Of a DNA stretch of 33,682 bases, positions 1-7,706 are shown in pieces (within the stretch, counting starts at the first letter, position 1; each line of letters begins with the position of its first letter). The position numbers and the translations under genes are program-made. The stretch comes from Clostridia bacterium (lineage in GTDB: Bacteria > Bacillota > Clostridia > Oscillospirales > Acutalibacteraceae). The stretch covers positions 1-33,682 of the forward strand of contig JAFULG010000044.1 in the NCBI GenBank assembly GCA_017473435.1, written 5' to 3'. The notes beneath the pieces are model-generated. The model was not told the DNA's origin. It ran no database searches and saw only the letters and a program-made list of their open reading frames with translations.

Positions 1-152
1 GTAAGCGAATATATTCCACCCATAAACGACGCTATAAAGATCCGCAATTTATCAGGATGCTCCTTCAGGATTAATGCTGTCGAACTTAGCAATAAGTATG
101 TAATATAAATATTCACAACAATAAGTACATCAGCATAAATTACACCCGACAT
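1..152 (-). CDS. spoIIGA: Sigma-E processing peptidase SpoIIGA, 5' part only (runs off the window)
   Basis: I translated this by hand. About 50 codons from the ATG at 152 give a hydrophobic N-terminus that begins MSGVIYADVLIVVN and continues into a segment with LLLSSTALILK. This resembles the N-terminal membrane domain of SpoIIGA, the membrane aspartic protease that cleaves pro-sigma-E in the mother cell. The protease domain would lie beyond the window edge and cannot be seen. The ATG at 152 is preferred over the in-frame ATG at 158 because a GGTGAT Shine-Dalgarno element sits correctly before 152 and too close to 158. The upstream promoter has Spo0A-type features (separate entries), which supports the call independently. 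sigE is expected next, outside the window. Identification is by recognition of the N-terminal pattern only. Confidence 0.72.
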   Translation of the reverse strand, partial: MSGVIYADVLIVVNIYITYLLLSSTALILKEHPDKLRIFIASFMGGIYSL

Positions 153-168
153 TTTCATCACCCGCTTA

Positions 169-201
169 ATTATAGTTTCGGGATTATGATATTTATGTCG
201 A
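169..201 (-). promoter_or_regulatory. spoIIGA promoter with an unusually long spacer
   Basis: On the minus strand, TCGACA (plus 196-201) is separated by 21 bp from a perfect TATAAT (plus 169-174), which lies 16 bp before the spoIIGA start at 152. A spacer this long is poor for ordinary sigma-A promoters. It matches the known design of the Bacillus spoIIG promoter (22 bp spacer), where Spo0A~P bound at the -35 region lets sigma-A RNA polymerase work. The Spo0A box overlaps this -35. Confidence 0.6.
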
Positions 202-202
202 A
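196..202 (+). promoter_or_regulatory. Spo0A box (TGTCGAA)
   Basis: The heptamer TGTCGAA is the core Spo0A-binding consensus. It overlaps the -35-like element of the spoIIGA promoter, as 0A boxes do at Bacillus spoIIG. A second copy at 78-84 lies inside the spoIIGA coding sequence and may be chance. Confidence 0.55.
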
Positions 203-216
203 AGCTTGACGTAAAT

Positions 217-247
217 AAAAAAAGAGCGGACACCTGACGGCATCCGC
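217..247 (-). terminator. Rho-independent terminator after the LysR gene
   Basis: Arms 226-234 and 239-247 pair over 9 bp, with two G-U wobbles in the minus-strand RNA, around a 4-nt loop. On the minus strand they are followed by a U-rich tract (seven A on the plus strand, 217-223). It closes the LysR gene and separates it from spoIIGA. Confidence 0.8.
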
Positions 248-261
248 AAAAAAATAGGCAT

Positions 262-1191
262 TTATTCGGCAAAATATTTTCTTCTTGAATTAATAAGCTC
301 TGCAATAAAACGGTTATCGAAATCGCTGAGCCTGTAATCCTTACGATAAATAAGAACGTCTTTATAGGTTTTATCCGTTATATCGCATTCCTTTTCAATA
401 AGACCGTAACGCTCAAGATTTTCCTCCGGATTAGGCGATACCCACATAAAGCTGTTCTTAAGCTTTGAAAGAAGCTCCATCTGGCTTGCTCTTTCAAAAA
501 CAAAAATTCTCTTATCAACGTTTTCCGAAAGCTCGGCCTTCTTTACATCTATAAGAGGCATTGAAGGCACATAGGGATCAGCGTGACATATTTCAATACA
601 CGAGGATAAATCATCCGCGGTAACAATCTCTTTCTGAGCTAGCACGGAATCTGCCGCTGTAATAAGACGGTAAGAAAACTCTGTCACAATTTCACTTTCA
701 AGCTTCTTTTCATTAAACATCTGACGGTAATGGTCGTCAAAAGCAGACTGATAACGAACGATACCGAGATTATAATCCTCTTTGCAGACGTTAATTATAG
801 TTTTATTTGAATTGGTTTCCTTGTAGAAAAACTCACAGGGAGAATCCAGTCCTATGCTTGTTGAAAAGTTGGTAAATGCTTCACATATATAAGCCGCTCT
901 CGGAACGGAGAGAGAAAACTGCTGAACCTTTCTTTTTCCGTATACATACATATTTTCAACCTGTTCAACCTGAGCAATAATACGCCTTGCATAACGTAAA
1001 AATTCTTCACCGTCATCGGTTACGGTTATACCCTTTGAGGTACGGTTGAAAATAGTGATGCCGATGTGTTCTTCCAGCTCCTTGATGGCTCGGCTAAGAT
1101 TAGGCTGACCCATGTAAAGGTTTTCTGCCGCTTTGCTGATTGATTTTGTTTCGGCAATTTCCGTTGCATATTTGAGGTGTAAAATATTCAT
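262..1191 (-). CDS. LysR-family transcriptional regulator
   Basis: A 309-residue protein of typical LysR length. The N-terminal winged helix-turn-helix (about residues 1-60) has the family pattern: KYATEIAETKSISKAAENL, then QPNLSRAIKELEEHIGITIF and the wing NRTSKGITVTDDG. The rest fits the periplasmic-binding-protein-like effector domain, though it is poorly conserved. The ATG at 1191 follows a good GGAGG 6 nt upstream. It has its own promoter (1220-1248) and terminator (217-247), so it is a single-gene unit. No divergent target gene lies next to it, which is unusual for LysR regulators, so neither regulon nor ligand can be inferred from context. The family call is firm and the function is unknown. 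Confidence 0.92.
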   Translation of the reverse strand: MNILHLKYATEIAETKSISKAAENLYMGQPNLSRAIKELEEHIGITIFNRTSKGITVTDDGEEFLRYARRIIAQVEQVENMYVYGKRKVQQFSLSVPRAAYICEAFTNFSTSIGLDSPCEFFYKETNSNKTIINVCKEDYNLGIVRYQSAFDDHYRQMFNEKKLESEIVTEFSYRLITAADSVLAQKEIVTADDLSSCIEICHADPYVPSMPLIDVKKAELSENVDKRIFVFERASQMELLSKLKNSFMWVSPNPEENLERYGLIEKECDITDKTYKDVLIYRKDYRLSDFDNRFIAELINSRRKYFAE

Positions 1192-1219
1192 GGTGTCCTC
1201 CTGAATCAGTATTTGTTAA

Positions 1220-1248
1220 ATTTTAGCATAAAACAAAACATTTGGCAA
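1220..1248 (-). promoter_or_regulatory. Promoter of the LysR gene
   Basis: On the minus strand, TTGCCA (plus 1243-1248) is followed 17 bp later by TAAAAT (plus 1220-1225), about 28 bp before the ATG. Both hexamers are close to the sigma-A consensus. Confidence 0.65.
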
Positions 1249-1271
1249 GAATTTGTTGATAAATAAATATT

Positions 1272-1311
1272 AAAAAAATAGAGGTGAGAAATGCCTACGC
1301 AAAACTCACCT
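1272..1311 (-). terminator. Terminator after secG
   Basis: Arms 1282-1288 (AGGTGAG) and 1305-1311 (CTCACCT) form a 7-bp stem with a 16-nt loop. In the minus-strand RNA a U-rich tract follows (seven A on the plus strand, 1272-1278). It starts about 18 bp after the secG stop. Confidence 0.75.
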
Positions 1312-1329
1312 GCACAACTATTAATTTAC

Positions 1330-1584
1330 TTATTTAGCAGTGAAGAGAACAAGAAGTGCTGAAACAAAAGCAAGAATAAAGAAAACTCCACCTGCAATTT
1401 TAGTAAACTTAGAAAGCTGAGCTTCCATTGTTCTGCCCTTATTCTTACCGAAGAAGGTATCTGCAGCACCTGCAATTGCACCTGAAAGACCCTGCTGCTT
1501 GCTTTCCTGAAGTGATACAAGAATTATGATTATAACTGAAACAATTATAACAAGAAATGCTAATACATACTGAACAGCTGTCAT
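1330..1584 (-). CDS. secG: Preprotein translocase subunit SecG
   Basis: An 84-residue protein with two membrane helices (about residues 3-22 and 60-80) around a polar loop holding SLQESKQQGLSGAI and the GAADTFFGKNKGRT segment, a SecG signature. SecG joins SecY and SecE in the membrane channel and stimulates export. The open frame continues upstream, but the ATG at 1584 is chosen because GGAGG lies 7 nt before it and the protein then starts with MTAVQYVLAFLVI, directly into the first helix. It has its own promoter and terminator. In many Firmicutes secG is followed by rnr and smpB; here it is alone. Confidence 0.93.
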   Translation of the reverse strand: MTAVQYVLAFLVIIVSVIIIILVSLQESKQQGLSGAIAGAADTFFGKNKGRTMEAQLSKFTKIAGGVFFILAFVSALLVLFTAK

Positions 1585-1616
1585 TTTATAAACCTCCGAA
1601 AAATTTGTACTAAAGC

Positions 1617-1646
1617 ATTTTAACACAACTGCTGTTTAAAAGTCAA
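1617..1646 (-). promoter_or_regulatory. Promoter of secG
   Basis: On the minus strand, TTGACT (plus 1641-1646) and TAAAAT (plus 1617-1622) are separated by 18 bp, 33 bp before the secG start. It lies in the gap after clpX, so secG need not depend on clpX transcription. Confidence 0.6.
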
Positions 1647-1689
1647 TAGCTCTTTGTGTTTTTTTGTGTCTTAAGTACTTAAAATCCCA

Positions 1690-2928
1690 TTATTTTTCTT
1701 CAAAAATTGCCTTTTCCGAACCCTCAACAGCAGCCTTTGTTATTATAAGCTTGCCACCGTTTGCATTTTGCGGTACCTCAAACATATAGTCAAGAAGAAG
1801 CTTTTCAATAATTGAACGCAAGCCTCTCGCACCGGTTTTTGCTTCAAGAGTCTTTTCGGCAATAGCTTCAAGTGCGTCATCCTCAAAGTACAGGTCTACC
1901 TTGTCAATGCTGAAAAGGTATTTATACTGCTTTACAAGTGAGTTTTTAGGCTCGGTCATAATTTTTACAAGAGCATCCTTATCAAGGTCATCAAGAGCGG
2001 TGATAACAGGAAGTCTGCCCACGAGCTCAGGGATAAGACCGAACTTTACAAGGTCATGGTGCATAACCTTATGCATAACCTTAGCCTGCTCAAAGTCCTT
2101 TTTACTCTTGATTTCGGCACCGAATCCAAGTCCGCCGCTACCGAGTCTTTTTTCAACAATTTTTTCTATACCTACAAAAGCACCGGCACATATAAAAAGG
2201 ATATTTGATGTGTCTATCTGAATGAACTCCTGCTGAGGATGCTTTCTTCCGCCCTGGGGAGGTACGTTTGAAACAGTTCCCTCGAGGATTTTAAGAAGAG
2301 CCTGCTGAACACCCTCACCGCTTACGTCACGGGTAATCGATGTGCTTTCGCTTTTTCTTCCGATCTTATCAATTTCATCAACATAGATAATGCCCTTCTC
2401 AGCTCTTTCAATGTCAAAATCTGCCGCCTGAATGAGCCTTAAAAGTATATTTTCAACGTCCTCGCCGACATAACCGGCCTCTGTAAGCGTAGTTGCATCA
2501 GCAATCGCAAAGGGAACATCGAGAATTTTAGCAAGGGTCTGCGCAAGCATTGTTTTACCTACGCCGGTGGGACCGAGCATAAGAATATTACTCTTGCTTA
2601 CTTCAACATCATTATCCTTACCGCTGTATATTCTTTTGTAATGGTTGTAAACTGCAACGCTGAGAGCCTTTTTAGCTTCATCCTGACCGATTACGTACTC
2701 GTCAAGCAAAGCTTTGATTTCTGCAGGCTTTTTTAGAGAAGCAAAGCTTTTGGCTTTATCCTCCTTAAGTGCGTCACCTTCACTGTTTACGATAGTCTGA
2801 CAAAGGTTGATACACTCGTCACAGATATACACTCCCGGGCCGGCAATAAGTGTTTTAACATCACTTTGTGCCTTGTTACAGAAGGAACATCTGACGGATT
2901 TTTCTTTGTTATCACTATCTCTAGCCAT
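1690..2928 (-). CDS. clpX: ATP-dependent Clp protease ATP-binding subunit ClpX
   Basis: A 412-residue AAA+ unfoldase that threads substrates into ClpP. The N-terminal zinc-binding domain has four cysteines at about 14, 17, 36 and 39 (CSFC, then CDEC). Walker A is GPTGVGKT (119-126), Walker B is in [11 protein letters not shown], and the pore loop GYVG follows LTEA. The ClpP-docking loop reads LGFG where ClpX proteins usually have an IGF-type tripeptide. Length is normal for the family. The ATG at 2928 has an AAAGGGG ribosome-binding site. It lies 34 bp after clpP and is probably co-transcribed with tig and clpP. No clear terminator follows; only a 12-bp AT-rich palindrome (1671-1682) is seen. 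Confidence 0.98.
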   Translation of the reverse strand: MARDSDNKEKSVRCSFCNKAQSDVKTLIAGPGVYICDECINLCQTIVNSEGDALKEDKAKSFASLKKPAEIKALLDEYVIGQDEAKKALSVAVYNHYKRIYSGKDNDVEVSKSNILMLGPTGVGKTMLAQTLAKILDVPFAIADATTLTEAGYVGEDVENILLRLIQAADFDIERAEKGIIYVDEIDKIGRKSESTSITRDVSGEGVQQALLKILEGTVSNVPPQGGRKHPQQEFIQIDTSNILFICAGAFVGIEKIVEKRLGSGGLGFGAEIKSKKDFEQAKVMHKVMHHDLVKFGLIPELVGRLPVITALDDLDKDALVKIMTEPKNSLVKQYKYLFSIDKVDLYFEDDALEAIAEKTLEAKTGARGLRSIIEKLLLDYMFEVPQNANGGKLIITKAAVEGSEKAIFEEK

Positions 2929-2962
2929 TTAATCTACCCCTTTAAGTTGGTATAGCCGATAA

Positions 2963-3544
2963 TTATCTCTTATCGAGAATCTTATCAACAAGACCGTATT
3001 CAAGAGCCTCTTCGGCTGTCATAAAGTTATCTCTCTCTGTATCCTGAGCAATAATCTCAACATCCTTACTGGTATTTTCAGCAAGAATTTTGTTAAGCTT
3101 TGCCTTGGTTCTGAGAATGTGATCAGCTACGATTTTGATATCCGTTGCCTGACCCTTTGCCCCGCCCGAAGGCTGATGAATCATAATTTCGCTGTTAGGA
3201 AGAGCGTATCTCTTACCCTTTGTGCCTGATGAAAGCAAAAACGCACCCATTGATGCGGCAAGGCCCATACAGATTGTTGAAACATCACACTTGATGTACT
3301 GCATAGTGTCGTAAATAGCCATACCTGCTGTTACAGATCCGCCGGGGCTGTTAATATAAAAGCTGATATCCTTTTCGCTATCCTGACTTTCAAGGAAAAG
3401 AAGCTGAGCAACTACAAGAGAAGCGGTTGCGTCGTTAACCTCATCAGAAAGAACAATAATTCTGTCATTTAAAAGTCTTGAATAAATATCGTACTGTCTT
3501 TCACCGCGGTTTGTCTGTTCAACAACATAAGGTACAAGTGCCAT
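2963..3544 (-). CDS. clpP: ATP-dependent Clp protease proteolytic subunit ClpP
   Basis: A 193-residue serine protease that forms the tetradecameric chamber of ClpXP and ClpCP. The catalytic triad is visible: Ser98 in GLAASMGAF, His123 in MIHQPSGG, and Asp172 in [12 protein letters not shown]. The family motif [12 protein letters not shown] is also present. Length is standard. The ATG at 3544 follows TAAGGAGG. That Shine-Dalgarno element directly abuts the end of a MITE-like insertion (3562-3831), so the native upstream sequence has been displaced by about 270 bp. clpX follows, and tig lies upstream on the same strand. Confidence 0.98.
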   Translation of the reverse strand: MALVPYVVEQTNRGERQYDIYSRLLNDRIIVLSDEVNDATASLVVAQLLFLESQDSEKDISFYINSPGGSVTAGMAIYDTMQYIKCDVSTICMGLAASMGAFLLSSGTKGKRYALPNSEIMIHQPSGGAKGQATDIKIVADHILRTKAKLNKILAENTSKDVEIIAQDTERDNFMTAEEALEYGLVDKILDKR

Positions 3545-3559
3545 AAAATAATGCCTCCT

Positions 3560-3833
3560 TAGGGTGGCGAGTATAACCCGAATCCCGTTTTTTCGGGCGG
3601 ATTTACGCCAACTCTTTGTTAAAATACTTGCAAATCCGGCAGGATTTGCTGTGTTTTGTGCCTTGATTTGCCAAAAATCCGCTACGAAAAAAACTTCGAC
3701 CTTAAAGTGCGAATTTTTGCAGGATTTTTGGCTGATGAGGATGACGACAGGCTGCCGCCTTTCTAATCCGAATCACCGAAAAGCCGTGAAAATTCACGCT
3801 TTAAGGCGGGTTCGGATTATACTCGTCACCCTA
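3560..3833. mobile_element. MITE-like element with 24-bp inverted repeats and TA target duplication
   Basis: The ends 3562-3585 and 3808-3831 are inverted repeats with the shared pattern GGGTGrCGAGTATAAyCCGA and only three mismatches in 24 bp, all transitions. TA dinucleotides flank both ends (3560-3561 and 3832-3833), as expected for IS630/Tc1-mariner-type transposition. No credible transposase reading frame exists inside, so it fits a non-autonomous miniature element. Inside are further palindromes: an 11-bp perfect pair 3670-3680/3722-3732 (GCCAAAAATCC and its complement) and a CGTGAA/TTCACG hairpin near 3785-3798. A structured RNA or plain REP-like repeat is a possible alternative, but the TA flanks favour transposition. 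Confidence 0.72.
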
Positions 3834-3844
3834 AATAACGCAGT

Positions 3845-3869
3845 GGAACCGCACAGAAAGCACGGTTCC
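3845..3869 (-). other. Hairpin just after tig
   Basis: GGAACCG (3845-3851) pairs with CGGTTCC (3863-3869) around an 11-nt loop. It lies 49 bp beyond the tig stop and 12 bp before the MITE. No U-run follows in the minus-strand direction, so it is a poor terminator; it could be an RNA-processing or 3'-stabilising structure. The remaining 3870-3917 shows nothing notable. Confidence 0.4.
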
Positions 3870-3917
3870 CTGTCACTTAAACTATTGTTGGTTAATAAAA
3901 GCTCAAATAATCAAAGA

Positions 3918-5246
3918 TTATTCAGCATCAGTCTTATCTGCTTCTTCCTTCTTAGCTCTGGGCTTTCTTGCAGTTGTAACCTTTGCATTGTCTCTTACGA
4001 ACTTGATAGCCTTTTCGTTAAGGAGATCCTTTCTGAGACCTTCTACAGGAACAAGCTCCTTGATCTTATCCTTTTCCATCTGATAACGCTCTGCAAACTT
4101 ATCGTATTCAGCTTCGAGATCCTCGTCGCTTACTTCAAGCGCTTCAGCCTTAACGATGTATTCAAGTGCAAGACGAACCTTTACGTTCTTTTCAGCAGAG
4201 GGCTTTGAATTTTCTTTGTACTGCTCAACAGTCATACCTGTGTACTGAAGGTAGGTTTCAAAGTTCATACCCTGCATTGAAAGTCTGTAGTCAATATCTC
4301 TGATCTGATTATCAAGCTCTGTATCGATCATGCATTCGGGAATTTCACCCTTTACATTTTCACTGAGCTTTTCAAGAAGCTGGGATTCAATTTCTCTTTC
4401 GTTTTCTTCTTCCTTGTGCTCCTTGATTTCGTTTTCAATGTTCTTCTTAAGCTGAGCTACTGTATCACAGTCTGCTGCATCCTGAGCAAACTCATCGTCA
4501 AGCTCGGGAAGCTCCTTAACCTTGATTTCATGAAGCTTTACCTTGAAAACTGCATCCTTATCAGCAAGCTCGGGAGTGTACTCTGTGGGGAACTTAACGT
4601 TTACGTCAAATTCTTCGCCAACATTGTGACCTGCAACCTGTGCTTCAAAGCCGGGAATAAACTGACCTGAGCCGAGAGTAAGCTCATAGCTTTCGCCCTT
4701 ACCGCCCTGGAATGCAACACCGTCAACAAAGCCTTCAAAGTCAATTACTGTGATGTCGCCGTCCTGTGCAGCTCTGTCTTCAACAGAAACAAGTCTTGCA
4801 TTTCTTTCAAGAAGTCCGTTGATTCTGTCGTTGATTTCTTCTTCTGTTGCTTCAACCTTTTTCTTTGAAGCCTTAAGCTCCTTGTACTCGGTAAGCTCAA
4901 TTTCAGGCTTAACGAATACTTCTACAACCACTTCAACACCGTTGTCGCCGATTTCCTTAACGTCAGCACTCTTTGTGCCTACAACCTCAAGTTCAGCTTC
5001 TTTTGCAGCATCTTCAACAGCCTTACCGAAAAGCATATCAAGAGCATCCTCATAAAGCCAACCCTTGCCGTAGAAGGTTTCAGCCATCTTACGTGTTACC
5101 TTACCCTTACGGAAGCCGGGAAGCTGGATCTTTTTCTTCTGCTTGTTGAAAGCCTTGTTCTGTGCTGCTTCGAAATCTTCTGCTGAAATAGCAATTTCAA
5201 GAGCGTATACATTTGTTTCAACATTGTTTGATGATTTTAAACTCAT
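3918..5246 (-). CDS. tig: Trigger factor, ribosome-associated chaperone and prolyl isomerase
   Basis: A 442-residue protein of normal family length. The N-terminal ribosome-binding domain carries the signature loop GFRKGKVTRKM (about residues 44-54; G-F-R-K is the ribosome contact). A middle FKBP-type domain follows (about 150-245, with ITVIDFEGFVDGVAFQGGKGESYELTLGSGQFIPGFE), then a helical C-terminal chaperone domain. The C-terminus ends in a lysine/glutamate-rich tail (PRAKKEEADKTDAE). It binds nascent chains at the ribosome exit. The ATG at 5246 has a GGAG site 7 nt upstream. It is the first gene of the tig-clpP-clpX unit, a common Firmicute order, but here a MITE separates it from clpP. 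Confidence 0.97.
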   Translation of the reverse strand: MSLKSSNNVETNVYALEIAISAEDFEAAQNKAFNKQKKKIQLPGFRKGKVTRKMAETFYGKGWLYEDALDMLFGKAVEDAAKEAELEVVGTKSADVKEIGDNGVEVVVEVFVKPEIELTEYKELKASKKKVEATEEEINDRINGLLERNARLVSVEDRAAQDGDITVIDFEGFVDGVAFQGGKGESYELTLGSGQFIPGFEAQVAGHNVGEEFDVNVKFPTEYTPELADKDAVFKVKLHEIKVKELPELDDEFAQDAADCDTVAQLKKNIENEIKEHKEEENEREIESQLLEKLSENVKGEIPECMIDTELDNQIRDIDYRLSMQGMNFETYLQYTGMTVEQYKENSKPSAEKNVKVRLALEYIVKAEALEVSDEDLEAEYDKFAERYQMEKDKIKELVPVEGLRKDLLNEKAIKFVRDNAKVTTARKPRAKKEEADKTDAE

Positions 5247-5298
5247 TTCTAAACTCCTATCCTTGGGTAATTGACTTAACCGAAATCACCCAATCTAC

Positions 5299-5328
5299 AT
5301 TTTAACTCATATATTATATCAGCATCAA
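5299..5328 (-). promoter_or_regulatory. Probable tig promoter
   Basis: On the minus strand, TTGATG (plus 5323-5328) lies 18 bp before TAAAAT (plus 5299-5304), about 52 bp before the tig start. A second TATAAT-like string lies inside the spacer, so the exact -10 is uncertain. The leader between promoter and start can fold (TTGGGT near 5287-5292 with ACCCAA near 5264-5269). Confidence 0.5.
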
Positions 5329-5349
5329 CTGAATATTTCCATACTTTTT

Positions 5350-6042
5350 TCAAATTTTTTCCACTAATTTGGGACAAAATTCGAGAAAATCGGCAGAAAT
5401 CAAGGAAAATTTGACCCCTTCAACAACAGCGTTGTTAATAAACGAAGAGAAATTGCCGTGAAGATGGCCGAAAAAGCACCGCTTTACACCGTGTTTTACA
5501 AGCACATCCATAATCTCCTCACACTTAATTCCGTTCATAACAGGAGGATAATGTAAAAAACAAATAACTTCTCCGCCAAGCTTTTCTGCTTCGTTAAGGC
5601 TCATTTCAATTCTGCCCGCTTCCCGAGCAATAACCTTTTTATCGTTTCCTGTCTGAGCGTCATAAAACCAGCCTCTTGAGCCGCAAAGAGTAAAATCCCC
5701 AACTCTGTAAGCATTATTATGGAGAATCTGCAAGGAATCAAAGCCCTTTTCTTCAAGGAATTTATCCATCTTCCTTTTCGTTGTCCACCAATAGTCGTGG
5801 TTACCCTTCATAATGAGCTTCTTACCGGGAAGCGAGTGTAAAAAAGCGAAATCTCTTTCTGCCTCCTGAAGGCTCATTGCCCATGAAATATCACCGGGAA
5901 TAACAACTGTATCCGCATCAGTTACAACTGCATTCCAATTTTTTTCAAGCCTTGACACATAATCCTGCCAACCGCCGAAAACATCCATCGGCTTATCACA
6001 GCTGAAGGAAAGGTGGGTATCACCAATTACAAATATTGACAA
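5350..6042 (-). CDS. Calcineurin-like metallophosphoesterase
   Basis: A 230-residue cytoplasmic-type metallophosphoesterase with all family metal motifs: D8-T-H10 in IGDTHLS, GD (about 50-51) in IPGDISW, GNHD (80-83), H164 in FLHYPP, and GHLH (192-195). The start is taken as the TTG at 6042, giving MSIFVIGDTHLS, because AAAGGAGG sits 6-7 nt upstream of it. An earlier in-frame TTG at 6060 would overlap that Shine-Dalgarno site. No signal peptide or membrane helix is seen. The substrate cannot be deduced; relatives act on phosphodiesters, nucleotides or phosphoproteins. It lies 69 bp after thrC on the same strand and is probably read with it. The family is firm, the role unknown. Confidence 0.88.
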   Translation of the reverse strand: MSIFVIGDTHLSFSCDKPMDVFGGWQDYVSRLEKNWNAVVTDADTVVIPGDISWAMSLQEAERDFAFLHSLPGKKLIMKGNHDYWWTTKRKMDKFLEEKGFDSLQILHNNAYRVGDFTLCGSRGWFYDAQTGNDKKVIAREAGRIEMSLNEAEKLGGEVICFLHYPPVMNGIKCEEIMDVLVKHGVKRCFFGHLHGNFSSFINNAVVEGVKFSLISADFLEFCPKLVEKI

Positions 6043-6111
6043 GCGACACCCTCCTTTCAAAAATTATGTTATCTGCGCAGTATAAAGCCCACACCGTTTA
6101 CTGCTACGGTC

Positions 6112-7605
6112 TCAGATACCGAGCATAGCATAAACCGTGTCAATCATTTCTTCCTTATTGCAGCAAGCTGTAAATCTCGGTGTCTTACCCTTGAGCGTTG
6201 CAAGCTGTTCGGGACAGATTTCACCCGTTGTCTCTCTGAGAAGGTCAACCTGCTCAAATTCATCAGCATCAGCAGGAGCCTCACCTTTTACTGCCTTGAG
6301 CACGGCAGCTGAGAACTTATAGGGGTTAGCTGTTGAAGCAATAACGGTTTCTGTCATATCACCTGTTGCTTTTTTGTATTCCTCATAAACCTTTACGGCA
6401 ACCGCTGTATGTGTATCGCAAAGATATCCTTCATCATAGGTAGCTTTAATTGTCTGTGCTGTTTGTTCATCATCACAGCAGCCTGCATCAAACAGCTCAA
6501 GAATCTGAGCCTTGACCTTATCGCATACCTCATACCTGCCATCCTTTGAAAGCTCACCCATCCACTTGCGGATTGTCTCGTCGCTTTCGTCTGTTAGATG
6601 GTAAAGAAGTCTTTCAAGGTTTGAGGAGATAAGAATATCCATTGAAGGTGAGGTTGTTGTGAAGAAGCTTCTGTTTCTGTCGTAAACACCCTCCTTAAGG
6701 AAATCTGTAAGAACATTGTTTGCATTTGAAGCACAGATAAGCTTCTTTACGGGAATACCCATTTTCTTAGCGTAATAAGCAGCAAGAATGTTACCGAAGT
6801 TACCGGTAGGAACAACAACATTAATTTCATCACCGTTTTTAATTGTGCCGTTTTCAATAAGGTCACAGTAAGCGGAAATGTAATAAACGATCTGAGGAAC
6901 AAGTCTGCCCCAGTTAATTGAGTTTGCGGAAGAGAACATCATACCGTTTTCTTCAAGCTTAGCCTTAACCTCGCTGTCGGTAAAGATTTTCTTTACACCG
7001 TTCTGTGCATCGTCAAAATTACCGTTGATTGCACAGACCGCTACGTTTTCACCTGCCTGTGTTGTCATCTGAAGCTTCTGCATGGGGCTTACACCGTCAT
7101 TGGGATAGAACACCATAATCTTTGTACCGGGCACGTCCCTGAAGCCTTCAAGCGCAGCCTTACCGGTATCGCCCGATGTAGCAACAAGAATAACTATTGT
7201 TTTATCCTTTACTGTTTTGCCCGCAGCAGTTGTAAGAAGATAAGGAAGAAGCTGAAGGGCCATATCCTTAAATGCACATGTAGGACCTCTCCAGAGTTCG
7301 AGGATGTTTGCACCGCCCTCAATTCTCTTTATGGGAGAAACCTTTTCACTTGAAAACTTGCCTGCCTTATAGGCACCCTCGACACAGTAAGCAATTTCTT
7401 CCTCTGTGTAGTCGGTGAGATAAAGTGAAAGCACCTTTTTTGCTCTTGAAATATAATCAAGCGGAACAAGTGAGTCAACAAATGCCTTGTCAATTACAGG
7501 AATTTCTGTAGGAACAAAAAGTCCTCCGTCAACTGAAATTCCCTGTGCAATCGCCTGAGCTGAGCTCACCTGCACACTTTTATCTCTTGTACTTGTGTAA
7601 AGCAT
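6112..7605 (-). CDS. thrC: Threonine synthase
   Basis: A 497-residue PLP enzyme that converts O-phospho-L-homoserine to L-threonine. The N-terminus (MLYTSTRDKSVQVSSAQAIA, then GGLFVP) is typical of the longer threonine synthase class. The PLP lysine is K113 in GPTCAFKDMALQLLP, and the phosphate-binding glycine-rich loop is in VPTGNFGNILAAYYAKKMG. ATSGDTGKAALEGF is another hallmark. The ATG at 7605 has CGGAGG 7 nt upstream. Its own promoter lies at 7666-7694, followed by a roughly 55-nt leader with a possible short hairpin (AGGG...CCCT, near 7621-7645). No T-box or threonine attenuator peptide was recognised. Other threonine genes are not adjacent. Confidence 0.96.
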   Translation of the reverse strand: MLYTSTRDKSVQVSSAQAIAQGISVDGGLFVPTEIPVIDKAFVDSLVPLDYISRAKKVLSLYLTDYTEEEIAYCVEGAYKAGKFSSEKVSPIKRIEGGANILELWRGPTCAFKDMALQLLPYLLTTAAGKTVKDKTIVILVATSGDTGKAALEGFRDVPGTKIMVFYPNDGVSPMQKLQMTTQAGENVAVCAINGNFDDAQNGVKKIFTDSEVKAKLEENGMMFSSANSINWGRLVPQIVYYISAYCDLIENGTIKNGDEINVVVPTGNFGNILAAYYAKKMGIPVKKLICASNANNVLTDFLKEGVYDRNRSFFTTTSPSMDILISSNLERLLYHLTDESDETIRKWMGELSKDGRYEVCDKVKAQILELFDAGCCDDEQTAQTIKATYDEGYLCDTHTAVAVKVYEEYKKATGDMTETVIASTANPYKFSAAVLKAVKGEAPADADEFEQVDLLRETTGEICPEQLATLKGKTPRFTACCNKEEMIDTVYAMLGI

Positions 7606-7665
7606 TTTAATACCTCCGTTCAGGGCTCGTATACATCCGAATCCCTAAAGAATTTTAATCATCAT

Positions 7666-7694
7666 ATTTTAACACATCAAAACAAAAAAGTAAA
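7666..7694 (-). promoter_or_regulatory. Probable thrC promoter
   Basis: On the minus strand, TTTACT (plus 7689-7694) and TAAAAT (plus 7666-7671) are 17 bp apart, about 61 bp before the thrC start. The -35 is only a 4/6 match. It lies in the 100-bp gap after the dipeptidase gene. Confidence 0.45.
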
Positions 7695-7706
7695 GCATTA
7701 AAGCCA

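Noticed and set aside
78-84. Second TGTCGAA inside spoIIGA as another Spo0A box
   Set aside because: It lies in coding sequence, downstream of the start codon, where it is likely chance.
1671-1682. 12-bp palindrome TTAAGTACTTAA after clpX as a terminator
   Set aside because: Purely AT-rich with no GC core; too weak to be a terminator call.
3564-4208. Plus-strand reading frame running through the MITE into the antisense of tig
   Set aside because: No recognisable protein, no ribosome site; it overlaps the well-supported tig gene and the inverted-repeat element.
7612-7645. thrC leader as a T-box or threonine attenuator
   Set aside because: Too short, no T-box sequence, no leader peptide with Thr codons and no terminator stem; only a small AGGG/CCCT hairpin.
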